DNA from: Calendula officinalis
Taxonomy: Eukaryota > Streptophyta > Magnoliopsida > Asterales > Asteraceae
Direction: 5' to 3'
Assembly: GCA_963853835.1 (NCBI GenBank)
Contig: OY970829.1
Location: 9,096,446-9,160,445 of the forward strand
Length of the DNA: 64,000 bases
In this document: positions 22,430 to 34,603 of the stretch, piece after piece
Layout: each line of letters starts with the position of its first letter
Numbering within the stretch: the first letter of the stretch is position 1
Program-made: the position numbers and the translations under genes
Notes under the pieces: generated by a model
Database searches by the model: none
Seen by the model: only the letters and a program-made list of their open reading frames with translations
What the model was told of the DNA's origin: nothing

Positions 22430-22841
22430 CAAGGTTCTAAAAAACGCGCATTGACGAGGCGCGGCGTCAACGTTACGAAACAGACTATGGCGGCTAGGCT
22501 AGGCGTGGCGTGAGATAAGGCGTGATAAGGCGCGATAAGGCGCGCCTTATGACGAGTTTTTTGTAAGGCGGCTGAGAAAAATAAATTTTTTTAAAAAAAA
22601 ATTATAACATATTTAATTATAAATTTAGATGTAACATTTTTTATAAGTTTTATATATGAATTATTATATAAATCAATATATCTATAGTTTTTATTTAGTT
22701 TGATATATGTATATATATAAATTATATAAAAAATTTGCCGCCTTAAGTCACGCTTTGAAAAACGTCATGGGCCGCCATGGCTCGCCTTGGCTGAAGCTTG
22801 ATGGTGCCGCTACGCCACACTTTACGCTTTCTAGAACCTTG
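22430..22841. mobile_element. GC-rich 412-bp MITE with ACTACAT flanks
   Basis: Termini CAAGGTTCTAAAAAACGC and GCTTTCTAGAACCTTG are inverted repeats. Subterminal parts are rich in GGCG/CGCC (AAGGCGCGATAAGGCGCG near 22530; CCGCCATGGCTCGCC near 22775), around an AT-rich centre. Direct repeats ACTACAT at 22423-22429 and 22842-22848 flank it. The 7-8 bp duplication would suit a hAT-type origin; the family is not certain. Confidence 0.75.
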
Positions 22842-22989
22842 ACTACATGTATATTATTTAATTAGTAAGTTAGTTATTTTGTTAAAGCATGTCAGCAGTT
22901 TTATGTAATGAAAGTACAATTTGGCGACTACAATATTTATCCTTTCCATCATTTTTTTAAAGTATATTTTAGTCTAATATAATAATTCA

Positions 22990-23346
22990 TGCGTATCAAA
23001 ATAAATGAATCACTTTAAAATTCATGTTTTTTTGAAGCAAATAAGGTAATAAGAGATTAGTGAAATTAAATTAGGTAATTAGAATGGATGGGAACCCACA
23101 TTTTTTACTATTTTGTTGCTTTTATAGGAAGATGACAAAAATGGATGGGGCCACACACTTTTAATGATGTTTAAAAAGGTATAAAATAAGGGTAAAAGGG
23201 TAATTTTAAATATAAAAAACTTACCAAATAAGGTAAATTATTAAAGTGATTCACTTATTTTGATGCACCTCAAAAAAGAAAGTGATTCACTTATTTTGAT
23301 GCACCCCAAAAAAGAAAGTGATTCACTTATTTTGATACGAAGGAAG
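22990..23346. mobile_element. Stowaway-like MITE, copy 3, with triplicated terminal segment
   Basis: Reverse-oriented relative of the MITE at 23924, ending GATACGAAGGAAG then TA. Its right end contains the segment AAAGTGATTCACTTATTTTG three times (about 23244, 23279 and 23315), joined by GCACC(C/T)CAAAAAAG-like linkers, so the terminal repeat has been tandemly multiplied. Confidence 0.7.
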
Positions 23347-23923
23347 TATAAGAGATTTGTTAACTATTACCCTTTAGACAGTGATTAAGGATTGTTAAAA
23401 TTATTAATGTACAATTAAAGAAACATAAGTATTCAAAAGTGACTAATGAAATTTAAGAGGGTTGATTTTTATTAGTTAATTTACAATTAATTTAAACTAA
23501 AAATAATTTCTTAACTATTGACCTAAGGGTAATGTTTAACATTTTTTATAATATAATAGTGTACTTTTATTTGTATCTATTTAGTTATTTTAATTTTTTT
23601 GGTTCAGTTGGGTTTATTAAAAGATGGTTCTATGTTTCAATTGAATCGTTCAAATATAATTTACCAAAAAAAAATATTATTTATATAAAGATTTTCTAAT
23701 ATGTGTCCAATGTTAGTTGTTTTTTTATGCATTTGTATTTAATTCATCAAAAACATTCATTTTTAATTATTGTAAGGGTAAAATTGGTGTAACACAAAAA
23801 TATTAATGACTTATAAATACAATTTTACTCTAATTAAGCAAATTTTAGTTTATTAAACATTTGTTATCGTATGCTCACGGGGCACGCATTAACAAACTCA
23901 TTTATATATAACGCTTACTAATA

Positions 23924-24226
23924 CTTCCTCCGTTTCAAAATAAGTGATACATTTTCTATTTTGGGGTGTTTCAAAATAAGTGATACACTTTGAAATTTTC
24001 TTTATTTGATAAAATATAGTGGGACCCATACCCACTAACTATCTCCTTTAATAAAGTGAAATTACTCATTTACCCTTACTTTTACTTTTAAACATCATTT
24101 TAATCATAATGTGTGGGACCCCTCATTCACTAACTATTCAATTTAATCTAATTTAACATTCATTACAATTTTTACCTCATAAAACGTGAAAGTTAATTTG
24201 TATCACTTATTTTGAAACGTAGGAAG
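23924..24226. mobile_element. Stowaway-like MITE, copy 4 (303 bp)
   Basis: CTTCCTCCGTTTCAAAATAA at 23924 and its near complement ending at 24226, with TA at 23922-23923 and 24227-24228. Internal sequence (GTGGGACCCATACCCACTAA) matches the other copies in this window. Confidence 0.85.
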
Positions 24227-24228
24227 TA

Positions 24229-25585
24229 TAAAAATAATTGATTTAAAAATAATTGATTTACAATTATCCAATTTAGACATAAAGCCTTTTTAAATGACTT
24301 GATTAGATAGATCTTTGTAGATTAAATATGATAAATATAAAAGTACAATTTTACTTTAGAAATAAAATCCCTTTAGTAATTTATACAATTTCAATCAGTT
24401 AGAGACAAAACAAAACACAAATCCATTCATTCATACAAAATTACTTTGTATTAAATCTGATTACTTGATTGTTACACCTTCACTTATTTTTTACATGAAT
24501 CAAAACTATCCATTGGATGCATCCTCATTGCACAACATATGTTTTTCCCAAATTTTGGTCCTTAATTGATATGTATGTACGATATTTACGTGCAATATCT
24601 TATATGTTATGTAGCATTTGACAACTTCCCAACGATACATGATACGTGCATAACTTTAGATAATTGTTATACTCCAACCATACTTATAAGCCACGTTGGG
24701 GAACTTCCATTGAAGCCAAGTCTTTTAGTATCCATGCATTGTCAGTTACATGTTTCTAGAAAAGAAGTGGGCAACGTCCCACATTAGTATTATAGTTAAT
24801 TGTTGCATGAAATTAGGAGAATGTTGAAACATGCATTGTAGGTTGCATTGTCTTTTACTTATAAATATGTAATTGGTTTTATTAATGAAAATAGAGAAAA
24901 TTGTTGCAAAAAGTCTAGTTTCTTTTAGTCTAATTTTTTGGAGATTGACCATCTCGAATCGATGTTCTATCAATACATCATATACCCAAAGTTCATTGAG
25001 ATGAATGACATAATCAAATCAATCCGAGAAACTTGAACTTCCCCTTGAATGATCAACACTTTTTCTTCCCCTAAAAGTGTGATATCATTCTTGTGTTCTT
25101 CAAGGCTATATTAATTACATTGAAAATCAACTATCTTCTATTTGAAGTTGAAGTAGAAACTCAAACTAAGCATCACATTCCGTCTAAATATAGTAATCAG
25201 CAACTTCATATCTTGTATGAGGGACTTTCTTATCTTAGTCGTCTTCAACAGATCTTTTCGTTAAGATTCTGTTAAATTGCAGTTACAACAATACATAACA
25301 TCTTATGTAGTAAGACTTTCCACTTCATCTTCAAATAAAATATAATCAATTATCTTCTGTAATCAATTGATAAAGATCAAATATGTAACAAATAAAATTT
25401 TCTTTTATCTTCATCATGCCTTCAACCTGTGTGTGTGAATAATGTGATTCGTTTCACATTATTATCAGATACGATCAATAAACCGTGGTATGGAATGAGC
25501 ATGGTGTGTGTCATGCTTTCCAAAGTATGATGTATCAGTTGTATGGAAGAAATCAGTATCCAAATTTTCTTCAAAATTTTTTCGG
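24229..25585. other. Intergenic or retroelement-internal DNA, not classified
   Basis: Short frames only, none with recognisable protein features. The right part probably belongs to the retroelement whose LTR is at 26207-26697, but no gag or pol motif could be read. Confidence 0.4.
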
Positions 25586-26697
25586 TTTGATCAGTCAACG
25601 CAGCAGTAGTAAAACTTTCAGTCTATTACTGATCAGTAGTGGTGATTCTTCATTTACTACTGATCAGTAGTATTTTCGAATCGGCAAGGATCAGTAGTAA
25701 AAATAAACGTTTACCAGTAATAATCGATTGAGCATCGGATCAGTAGTAACCTGATATACTACTGATCAGTAGTGTATTTAAATTAGGAGCAGTAGCAAGT
25801 TGCGATCAGTAGTAAAAGTTTTAGTACTGATGTTGAATTGCAAGTTTTAGTGCTGATGTTGAATACTCCCTCATCAGTAGCAAAAATGGAAATTGGATCG
25901 GTAGTAAAATTGTTGCATAACATAAGTAGTAAACTTCACATAATACTACTGATTCCTAATCATCCACCTTATGTAGAATCCCTTGACCAGTAGTAAAAAT
26001 AAACATGCAAATAATATCGGCCTTGAAAGGAATATTGTGGATCTCATATGGATGGCGTTCTGCGTATGCATGTAATATCCAATCGGAACAACTCTTCCAT
26101 CGCAATAACGGCAGATTGATACTAGTAGACTTCATGATTCTTCTTGCGATCATTGATGGATCCTTGTTTGATTCCAGATCTGAGCCACCGTGGCTCTGAT
26201 ACCAATTGTGAAGATCGAACAACTCTTCATAATCGTCGATCTTTAGGCTCAAGAATAGTTAGTTCTTATCTGGAATAAGCATATACAAATAACAAAATTG
26301 CGGAATTAGTTGAACATATATGTATAGCTAAACAAGTTTTCATCATTAAAAGCCTCAATTCTATATATAAATACATAGAACGGTTCTTCGTTAAACAGGA
26401 TCAAACGACCTTGAGGCTTATGTTTTTACACACAAACACGTTAAAACGTGGGTTACAAGAACATCTAATTCTATGTCATTAGGTTTCTTTATATACTAGA
26501 AAACCCAAGACTTACAAGGAAAAGATAATACTAAATCTTTTAAACTAATAACGATATACTATATCTTTTTACATTAATAATTATCTCCTAAATCTTTATT
26601 TGAATCTTGAACTTCATATCATCGACTTAGGTCCTTTTAGTTTAATAGTTTTGACATATCAAATCTTTAATGAATATTAATAATAATATTCCTAACA
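25586..26697 (-). mobile_element. 5' end of a minus-strand copia element: LTR, PBS and a CAGTAGTA repeat array
   Basis: The LTR is 26207-26697 (491 bp), TGTGAAGATC ... CCTAACA on the plus strand. Two bases inside lies a perfect minus-strand primer-binding site for initiator-Met tRNA, TGGTATCAGAGCCA (26204-26191). The leader to the left, 25586-25990, holds more than ten copies of GATCAGTAGTA or its complement, some as CTACTGATCAGTAG palindromes. The same motif fills the spacers of the copia element at 1-4970. No gag start or pol domain could be read, so the element is truncated or non-autonomous. Confidence 0.75.
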
Positions 26698-26816
26698 TGA
26701 ATGACACGTTAACTCCAAAGTGAGATGGTTGATGTTGAAATGATTGGGTCGACCCATCACTGATGAGTTCAAACCTAAAATCATCCAGTGATGATGATTC
26801 ATCCACTTACCAAATA

Positions 26817-27004
26817 TTTTTTCCGTCCCAAAATTACTGTCTACAGATAAAAAAAACACATAGTTTAAGAAAGATGTATTTATTACACTAAATAACCAAT
26901 AGAATTATATCTTTACCACCTATATAGGTGGAATTTTCAAGTTGGCAATAACTTCGAGACACATTAAAAATGAAATATGGACAATAAAATTGGGTCAGAA
27001 GGAG
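26817..27004. mobile_element. Small Stowaway MITE (188 bp)
   Basis: TTTTTTCCGTCCCAAAATTA at the left and AATTGGGTCAGAAGGAG at the right are imperfect inverted repeats; TA at 26815-26816 and 27005-27006. A different subfamily from the GTGATACACTT MITEs. Confidence 0.75.
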
Positions 27005-27006
27005 TA

Positions 27007-28750
27007 TATAATATAATTGTCACACTTTTGCAATTGTGACTCGATCTTTCCTTCTTGAACTTTCAATGATGGATCTTTATCACAAGGAGTGGGAAAGTAA
27101 GCTTTGTGGAGAATTTGACTGAGTCTCTGAGTATTAACCGAGTTGGACGAGTTTTGACCGATTTTTTTCGACCGGTATGGGCCAACTCGGCTCGACAGAC
27201 CACCGATTACATGGTACTTGGAGAGTAATCGGTCAAGTTGACCGAGTTTGACAACAATGCTTACATTATTTGCATTTCTTACTTTAAGGCTTTATATATC
27301 TTGCTTTAGACCTCATAGTTGGCATATGATATACTTTCAACTTCATAGTAAATTTGTATGCTTATAAAAAAATATCTATTTTAAATACCAATATAGAGTT
27401 GTGGATGTCCACACTAGTGTTTTAGTGAATGGGATATTGACTCTCAAAATCGTGTGTTTGAAACATGAAATCAAATGTTGGGAAAATACCAAACCTTTTT
27501 GTAGTTTATAAGGCAGGAAGTGTGATGAAGGTTAAATCCTTTATACATGGGTTTTACCCGCACACCTACACACTGGGTGCAAATAATTCAGACCGAGTTG
27601 CACGAAAATGCTTGAACTAATGTGCGCCCAGACGACCTACAGACACGAATGCACCAAAACTCGGTTTTACTTCTTTGTTTTACTGATTATGTTACTATTT
27701 GTATTTTATTTAAAGAAATTGGTATTAACAACACTATCTTGTTGACCCACCAAGGAATGGCAATGGGCGGGTTCGGGGGCGGGGCAGGCAATCCCTGTCC
27801 CCGAACCCGATAAGACAGCCCACAGTCTGTTGGGGCTAAATTAATTTACCCTGATCCCCGGTTTTGCCCCAAAAATTGTTCATCCATTTGCTTTGACTAT
27901 AATATCTTATGTTCACTTTTCTTGGCAGCACATATCTGAGCAGTGTTCTTGTGCAAAAGAAGACAACCCACAGCCTGCTGTTGAGCAATTCCTGGCATTA
28001 CACGCCAAATTTAAATAACACTCAACAAATTTCTCAATCTTTAATTCTTCATAATTCATCATCAGATCATCAAAAACACAATATACTAATATGTAATATT
28101 TACATATTCAATATTTAACAAGTATAATATTTACGAATATATGAAATATATTAAAATTTTAATATATCCCCAATCCCCAAAAAATCCCCAATAATGCCCC
28201 ATTCTCCGCCCCACCCCGTTTAGTTCGGGTTTCTGGCTTCCTCATCGGGTTGAGGTCCTTTTTGCATCTTTAGATCCACCTTAACAAATTTGGATTATTG
28301 GCGAGACTGCACAATATTTTGAATAAGATTGTGAAACAAGCTGATACCATTACCAATAAATATAAAGTAACAATACTAAACTAAAATTTCAAGTTTAGGA
28401 GGTTTATTCAATTCAATTCATTTTCAGCTTACACTTTTTACTTTGACCTGTTTGGCATAAAATTGAAGGCAAAAAGGGCCTTAAAGGGTTATAATTAACA
28501 AAATGGACCACATCCTAAAGTGTATTGCTATTTTATGACATTTTCCAAAAAATTAAATACATCTTATACACATGGATGGAGAAGTTAGCACTTCAGAGCT
28601 AATTATTTACTGTCATAATAGTTTAAACATTTACACTTGTTCTTATTTTATTACCAAACATCAGATGAATATGCAAAGTTGTTTTAAAAAGTTTATCATT
28701 TAAATTAAATTCTTGATATAACAGAAGTGATTATTATATATAAAGTAATT
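27007..28750. other. Intergenic DNA with GC-rich MITE-like blocks
   Basis: No gene supported. 27119-27262 has inverted GAGTTGGACGAG / CCAACTCGG-like blocks. About 27757-28245 is bounded by GGCGGGTTCGGGGGCGGGGC and CCCCACCCCGTTTAGTTCGG, a MITE-like pair of GC-rich inverted ends around an AT-rich core. Confidence 0.4.
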
Positions 28751-28756
28751 TATTAC

Positions 28757-29423
28757 CTCGTTTGCAGCTGCCTTGAAGTGAACATAAATGATAGATGCTT
28801 CAACACCCTCAGACACAGCTATTTTGTTGCCACCATTACCCCAAAGGGCGGTTTGGACCTTTTCAACAGGGAAATAAATAACAAATAAATAATAAAACAA
28901 TATAAACTTTGTAAGAATGTACATACTTAAAGGTGACGAAATTCGACCAGATAAACATTGGACTCTGCTAATTGAGGATCGTTTTCAACATACGTGAATT
29001 TCCCACACAGCCTACACATTTATATATGGAGAAAAAAACAGTAATAATGAATCAAATACAATAAATATGGCAATTTTTAAGAAAACAATTCAAGGAAAAC
29101 TAAAAAACATGTTTAAGATGCGGAGAAAAGTTTCCACTTGCTAACGTTTGTATTTGAAGAATAATAGCCGATAGTAACCTGCAATTCATATGTTTTAAAA
29201 ATATAGAAAATAAGATAATCATATGTTTCACATGTCAAAAATGTTCTCTGAACATGTTGAAATAATATTTAAAATTATACGAATTGGTAATTCCAGCAAT
29301 TAAAAAGAAAAACAATATACAGTTATTCATGAAACTCAGACTTACAATTTCTAATTCATCAAAATAATTGAGTTTACTGCTAAGAGATTCTGCAAATTCT
29401 ATCAATATTTGCTTCTCTGTTAC
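28757..29423 (-). pseudogene. COG3 (conserved oligomeric Golgi subunit 3) exon fragments
   Basis: Four exon-like blocks on the minus strand. 29423-29346 (AG and GT borders) reads VTEKQILIEFAESLSSKLNY then FDELEI. The block from 29178 reads VTIGYYSSNTNVSKWKLF. About 29005-28930 reads YVENDPQLAESNVYLVEFRH. 28858-28757 (AG and GT borders) contains KIAVSEGVEASIIYVHFKAA. Together they follow plant COG3 (TEKQRLIEFAE, KLNYFDELE, YVENNPQYAESSVYL, VSEGVEAS), recalled from the family. The LLKRLDDC part is missing, a stop follows EFRHL, and no further exons are found on either side. A broken, intron-retaining gene fragment downstream of the TNL gene. The functional protein is a Golgi tethering-complex subunit. 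Confidence 0.65.
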
Positions 29424-29978
29424 CTGCAATATAGCATGAACTGATCAACCAAACACTCAAATATGAATAAACATATGCTATATTTACTCGAGATTAATAT
29501 TAATAATAAAATCAAATACTTAAAGCTCATATGTGTATTAACTAAGTGACCATAACCAAAAATCAGTTAAAACTCATATGACATGTACATAGACATGGAA
29601 GTATAAGATATATTCAAAGAAATCTCACTTTTTTATTAAATTAAAAACACAAACAGGTGAGTTAAACATCAGTTTCAGCTTGAAATATCTCATAACTATA
29701 CAAAATTAGCCTTTAAATTAGTGAAGAAAATAAAATTATTTCACAAAAAAGTTAATCGTCACAAAACTTTGCATTATCACACTTCAAACAAGAAAAAAGA
29801 AAGCTTTAAGGGGAAAACAAACAGAACCCACCATACGATCACATGCATCATGAAAATTATTTCGGCCGATTTACCCGAATTGTATTCTATAAAACGGTTC
29901 AGTTCTCTGGTCTACTAAATCTTTTAAAATCGGGTATAATATTTCCACTGACTATAGAGTATAATAACCAATATACAC

Positions 29979-32900
29979 TTATTTCCAAATGCATTCTGTT
30001 CCCCAAACATTTTCATCATAAGAGATAAGATTGCCCTGTTGAGTAACACAGTCCATGTTCCAGTAATCATCACAGACACAATTTTTAAATTCTTCAACAT
30101 CTTCTTTGTACACTATATGGGCCCCACATCTTACAATTGATGGTACACATTCTATAAACATTACATTTATAACAAGATTACCAGCTTCATTGATATGAGA
30201 CCAATTGTCATTTATCCGTTCAAAGTATTTGATTGGTATGTAGCTAATCCAAACAACATTATTGTCCATGGTGGTTGTAGATGCATTGATATGGTCAACC
30301 TTTGACTCAGAAGTTAGCTCTCTGTCATTTTTGAATGTGAAGGAAATCCAAGGAGAAAAAATATCTTTAATATCTGAAGCCCTAGAAAACAGACCACATA
30401 TGGCGAAACCCTTGATTCTGGTATGACTTTTTGGAGGTAGATTTAATGTTATTTTGTTTCCATCTTGTTGTTCAAGGAACCAGCTTGGAATCTTGCTCCT
30501 AGAGATAGCGATACTTAACCGATGATCTGCACTTGCACATTTCTGTACTCAACATGAAAACTTTTAATTATATTGTTAGAGTTGTGTTCAGGGAGGTTCT
30601 TGATTTTTATAAAGTCCCAAAGAACAAATCTTAGCCACTGGATCAAAAGATCCCATAACCACCACCATCATCAAATCACATGTGATTCAATACACAATCA
30701 CCACCATCATCAAATCACATGTGATTCAATATACAACCACCACCGCCAGTCGCCGCCAGCCGTCGCCGGCCCGCGCAATCACATGTAATTGGATACGCAA
30801 TCCCATGTGATTTAAGGAGCCGACGGTGGCGAGGGGTTGCCAATGGTGGAGACGGTGGCCAGCTGAGCTTAGTGGTGGTGGTGGTGGTCGGCCGTGTTGA
30901 ATCACATGTGATTTAATACACATGGGGTGGTGATGGTGTTGATGTGTTAAATCACATGTGATTCTGGTGGTGGTGGTGGTGATTTGGGGTTGATTGATCC
31001 AAGAGTTGAGATTTGTTCCTCATGACTTTTATAAAAATCATGGACCTCCTGGAACGTTTCACTATATTGTTATATAAATAGTTATATACACAACGGAAAA
31101 AGAAACTTGTGTAATTGGAATGGGAAATGCAGAGATTTGGGTAATGAGATACCAGAGATAGAATGAGCCACCTGAAGAAAAGATTTGTGTAACATCTTGT
31201 CAAGGTATATTTCACTCTCTTGATCCTCTGCAAGTTTCTTACAACCAAATAGCCCTATCTTATGCAACCATTCATACTCTTGTGATAAATCTTCAATCTT
31301 TTCCAATGATGTGCAGTTGTTTGCCTTTAATACTTGTATTCCTGATGGAAGCCCATGCAAAGTTTGAAGTCGGTAGCAATTATTTAACTCTAATTGTTTA
31401 AGATGAGAAAGATGAGAGATGCTTGTAGGTAACTCAATCAATTCAAGGTTGCCGCTTAGGTTTAATTCTTCCAAAGAGGTAAGTAACTGAAAATCTTTGG
31501 GGAAATTGTCGACTTGAATTTGTCTATAACTGATCATTTTATGAGCTAATCCTAACCAAAGCACTTGTAAATTTTCCATTCTTCCAAGTTTCTCTGGCAA
31601 TTTCCTACGGATGCTAAGATTCAGGCTCTTGAGATGATGCAACTTACAGATAGTGTCTGGAATGTTCTCAAGACGCGTACAGTCTTCGAGATTCAAGAAT
31701 CTTAGACCAGAAAGATATCTAATTGATGATGGAAGTTCCTTTATTCTATAACATGAACCAAGATCTATATTTGATAGTTTTACCATACACGGAGAGATTT
31801 CTGGGAATCTTTCAAGACATAGACATTTAGAGAGAATTAACATCTCCAAGGACTCCATATCAAGACTGGATGGGAGACGCTTGAGTTTGAAGCAATTTTT
31901 CATGTTTAAGTAAACAATCCTCTTGAGAGATCCAACAGATTCATGAACCTCAACCAAATGTTTACAATCTGACAAATTCAATCTTTCAATATTTGGGGCC
32001 CCCGAAACATCTGGAAACTTCTCAAGGCATTCCAAACCATGAAGGTGAATAAATTTCAAGTGCAGCATAATCTGACAACAAAAACATAAAATGAGGAAAT
32101 TTATAATTAGGGACACTGGCAAATAAAGAAGTTGTTAATTTATCTATGCAAGAAACTAGTGTGAGCTACTAAATACCTTTTGCCCCTTCCATAAATCTTT
32201 CATTTTCCCATTCGGCATTTCAAGCCCAACAAGCTTACAATTATTTTTTATCGGAAGAGATGAAAATGGGTAGTCACGCCAACAAAGCCATCGTAATTCA
32301 TCAGGAAGTAAGGTAGGTTCAGAAGACGTGAAATCATCATAAACATCAAGTAGCCGAAGATTCTTCATGTTTTCAATAACATCACCACTAATACCATATG
32401 TCTCATTCATAACCACTATGGCTTCAATTGCTTTTAGTTTCTGCATTGAAGAATTATACGCAGATCAAACTCTATTCATTTAAAGAAACAACGCTTATTA
32501 AAATAATGTAATTTTAATAAAGATCCATATCTTACCTTGTTTTTCTTGACGAAATCATGGACATCTTCATGTTTCCACAATCTGCTATTTGGATAACTCT
32601 CGCAAACTATTTTCCGACTCATTTCTTGTATGAGATCATGCATCTGTAGACTTTTATTTGAAATAGTTAAAAGAGACTTTTCTATAAGAACGCTTATCCC
32701 TATCACTGGGTCATAACCAAAGCTATCAAGTACTCTAGTCACATATTCTTCTTCATCTCCCTTGAAAAAACAAGCAATATCTAGCAATATTTTCTTCTCA
32801 GATTCATCTAGCCCATCAAAACTTATCTTTAATGTCTCAAAAATATCCCTATTTGTGGTTTTGGCTAGTCTATTTAAAGCACTTTCCCATACATGTAGTT

Positions 32901-34603
32901 GCCTTCCATGGAAGAATGATCCTAGAACTTTTAGGGCTAGAGGAAGACGACCAGTGTATTGTATTGCACGATTTGAGACCTCCTCATAACCTTCTGGAGG
33001 CCTATTATTCTGAAAGGCATGCCTACTAAAGAGCTCTAAAGCTTGGTCCATGCGCATAAGAGAAGGTTCATACTTGAAATTTGCATTTGATAACACATGA
33101 TAATTTCTAGTGGTTATAATGATTCTACTACCTGGTCCAAACCACTCATGTGTTGCAGCAAGATCTTCTAATTGCTTGACATTATCCACATCATCAAGAA
33201 CAAGTAGAACCTTCTTATTGCATAATCTTTCTCTTATCGTCTCAGCTCCGTGCTCAGGATCTTGAATCATGAACCCTTGACCAGCCATTAGAATCTCTCT
33301 TAGAATCTTATTTTGTACGGCGCATATATCTTTTTTACTAGAACTATTTTCTCTAACATCTCTAACAAAGCTGTGACCCTCAAACTTACTGGAAATTCTT
33401 TTAAACAGAGCTTGGGCAATAGTTGTCTTACCAATTCCACCCATTCCCCAAATTCCTATAATTCGTACATCTTTTGTTGCTTCAGTGCCCAATAAGCAAT
33501 TCAATGCATTTATGTGGAAATCGATACCAATTAGATTGTTCTCCATTCGACGAGATTGTGTATCTCCTAAGATCTCTTGAACAATCTTGTTTATATATAC
33601 AGATTCACCCCTGTATATTTAAGAACTAAGATTAAGATTACTGTTAGCAAGTTAACTAACTGTATATGAAAAGTTTTAGATCAACCATATTTTGTCATCA
33701 ACTTGTGTGCATGAATTTGGAGTGTAAAGAGTTAAGTAGGTTCTTCAACTGAGACAAATGTAAGCATTTATCAACAATATTTAGAGGTTGCTTTGATATA
33801 TAATTTGAACTCATGACCTTCATAATGTAATCAAAGCATACTAATCTGTGCATTTATACTCATTCACCTACCCATTTATCAAATTGAAGACAAAAAAAAT
33901 TGTGTTTGGATACATCTACTGCAAAGTAGATACCAACTGCAATATTTATTTTGATGGTCAATGGTAAGGTTAGAACGTATATGCGAATTCAAATTCAGTT
34001 ACTTAATTAGCCTACGATTGGATGAAATTTAGGGCTTTAACTGATACAAGCTTAATTACACATCAATGATGAAAACAGAGTAAGAAATACTAACACATTC
34101 CCTTTTTCCATGATATGCCAGCCAGATAAATTTGCAGCTGCAGCTAAAGCTTTGCTCCACCCAATCACTATCTCCCCTGTAAATTTATGTTCATGTTGCT
34201 CAAAGGCCGTTGCAAAATCTTTCTTCTGTGCTCGTACATCAGATGGATCGACATGATAGAACACCGGTAACACTTTATGTCCTATCGAACCCTGAGATTC
34301 CATGATTTTGAGCAATTCCTCCAAACACCAGGAAGAATTGGCGTAATTTTTGGAGAAAACAACCACCGCAAACCTAGATTCTTCAATGGCTTTCAGCAGC
34401 TCTGGAGAGATCGATTTTCCTCTGTGGAGCTCCTGATCGTCTTTGAACGCACGTATTCCTCTCTGATGCAGAGCTGCATAAAGATGATCGACGAAATTGT
34501 ATCGGGTATCATCGCCTCTGAAGCTAATGAAGACGTCATATGTACATCTTCCAGTCGGTACTGAAGATGATGATGAAGACGGAGAAGAATTGAAGGACGC
34601 CAT
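29979..34603 (-). CDS. TIR-NBS-LRR (TNL) immune receptor, 5 exons, 1103 aa
   Basis: Intracellular NLR receptor of plant immunity. Exons (minus): 34603-34095, 33610-32536, 32440-32177, 32071-31172, 30542-29979; all junctions are AG/GT, phases agree and there is no internal stop. Exon 1 is the TIR domain (YDVFISFRGDDTR; YANSSWCLEELLKI with the glutamate expected for NADase activity). Exon 2 is NB-ARC: P-loop GMGGIGKTT (about residues 225-233), kinase-2 LLVLDDVD, RNBS-B GSRIIITTR, a GLPL site written GRLPLAL, RNBS-D LLDIACFFKG and MHD in QMHDLIQEM. Exons 3-4 are LRRs (PDVSGAPNIERLNLSDCKHL and others). Exon 5 is the post-LRR C-JID domain (IPSWFLEQQ). The first donor is taken as GTTAGT at 34094 because the more obvious GT two bases earlier breaks the frame. 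Ligand and resistance specificity cannot be told. Confidence 0.93.
30675..30962. repeat. Six copies of the palindrome ATCACATGTGAT in the last TNL intron
   Basis: ATCACATGTGAT or one-base variants at 30675, 30714, 30778, 30800, 30901 and 30951, embedded in CACCACCATC / GGTGGTGGTG-rich DNA. The intron between the LRR exon and the C-JID exon (30543-31171) is thus a GC-rich, hairpin-prone insert in otherwise AT-rich DNA. Confidence 0.8.

Noticed and set aside
30675..30962. Regularly repeated palindromes as a CRISPR-like array
   Set aside because: Plant nuclear intron, uneven spacing, 12-bp words and no similar-length spacers; a simple repeat.
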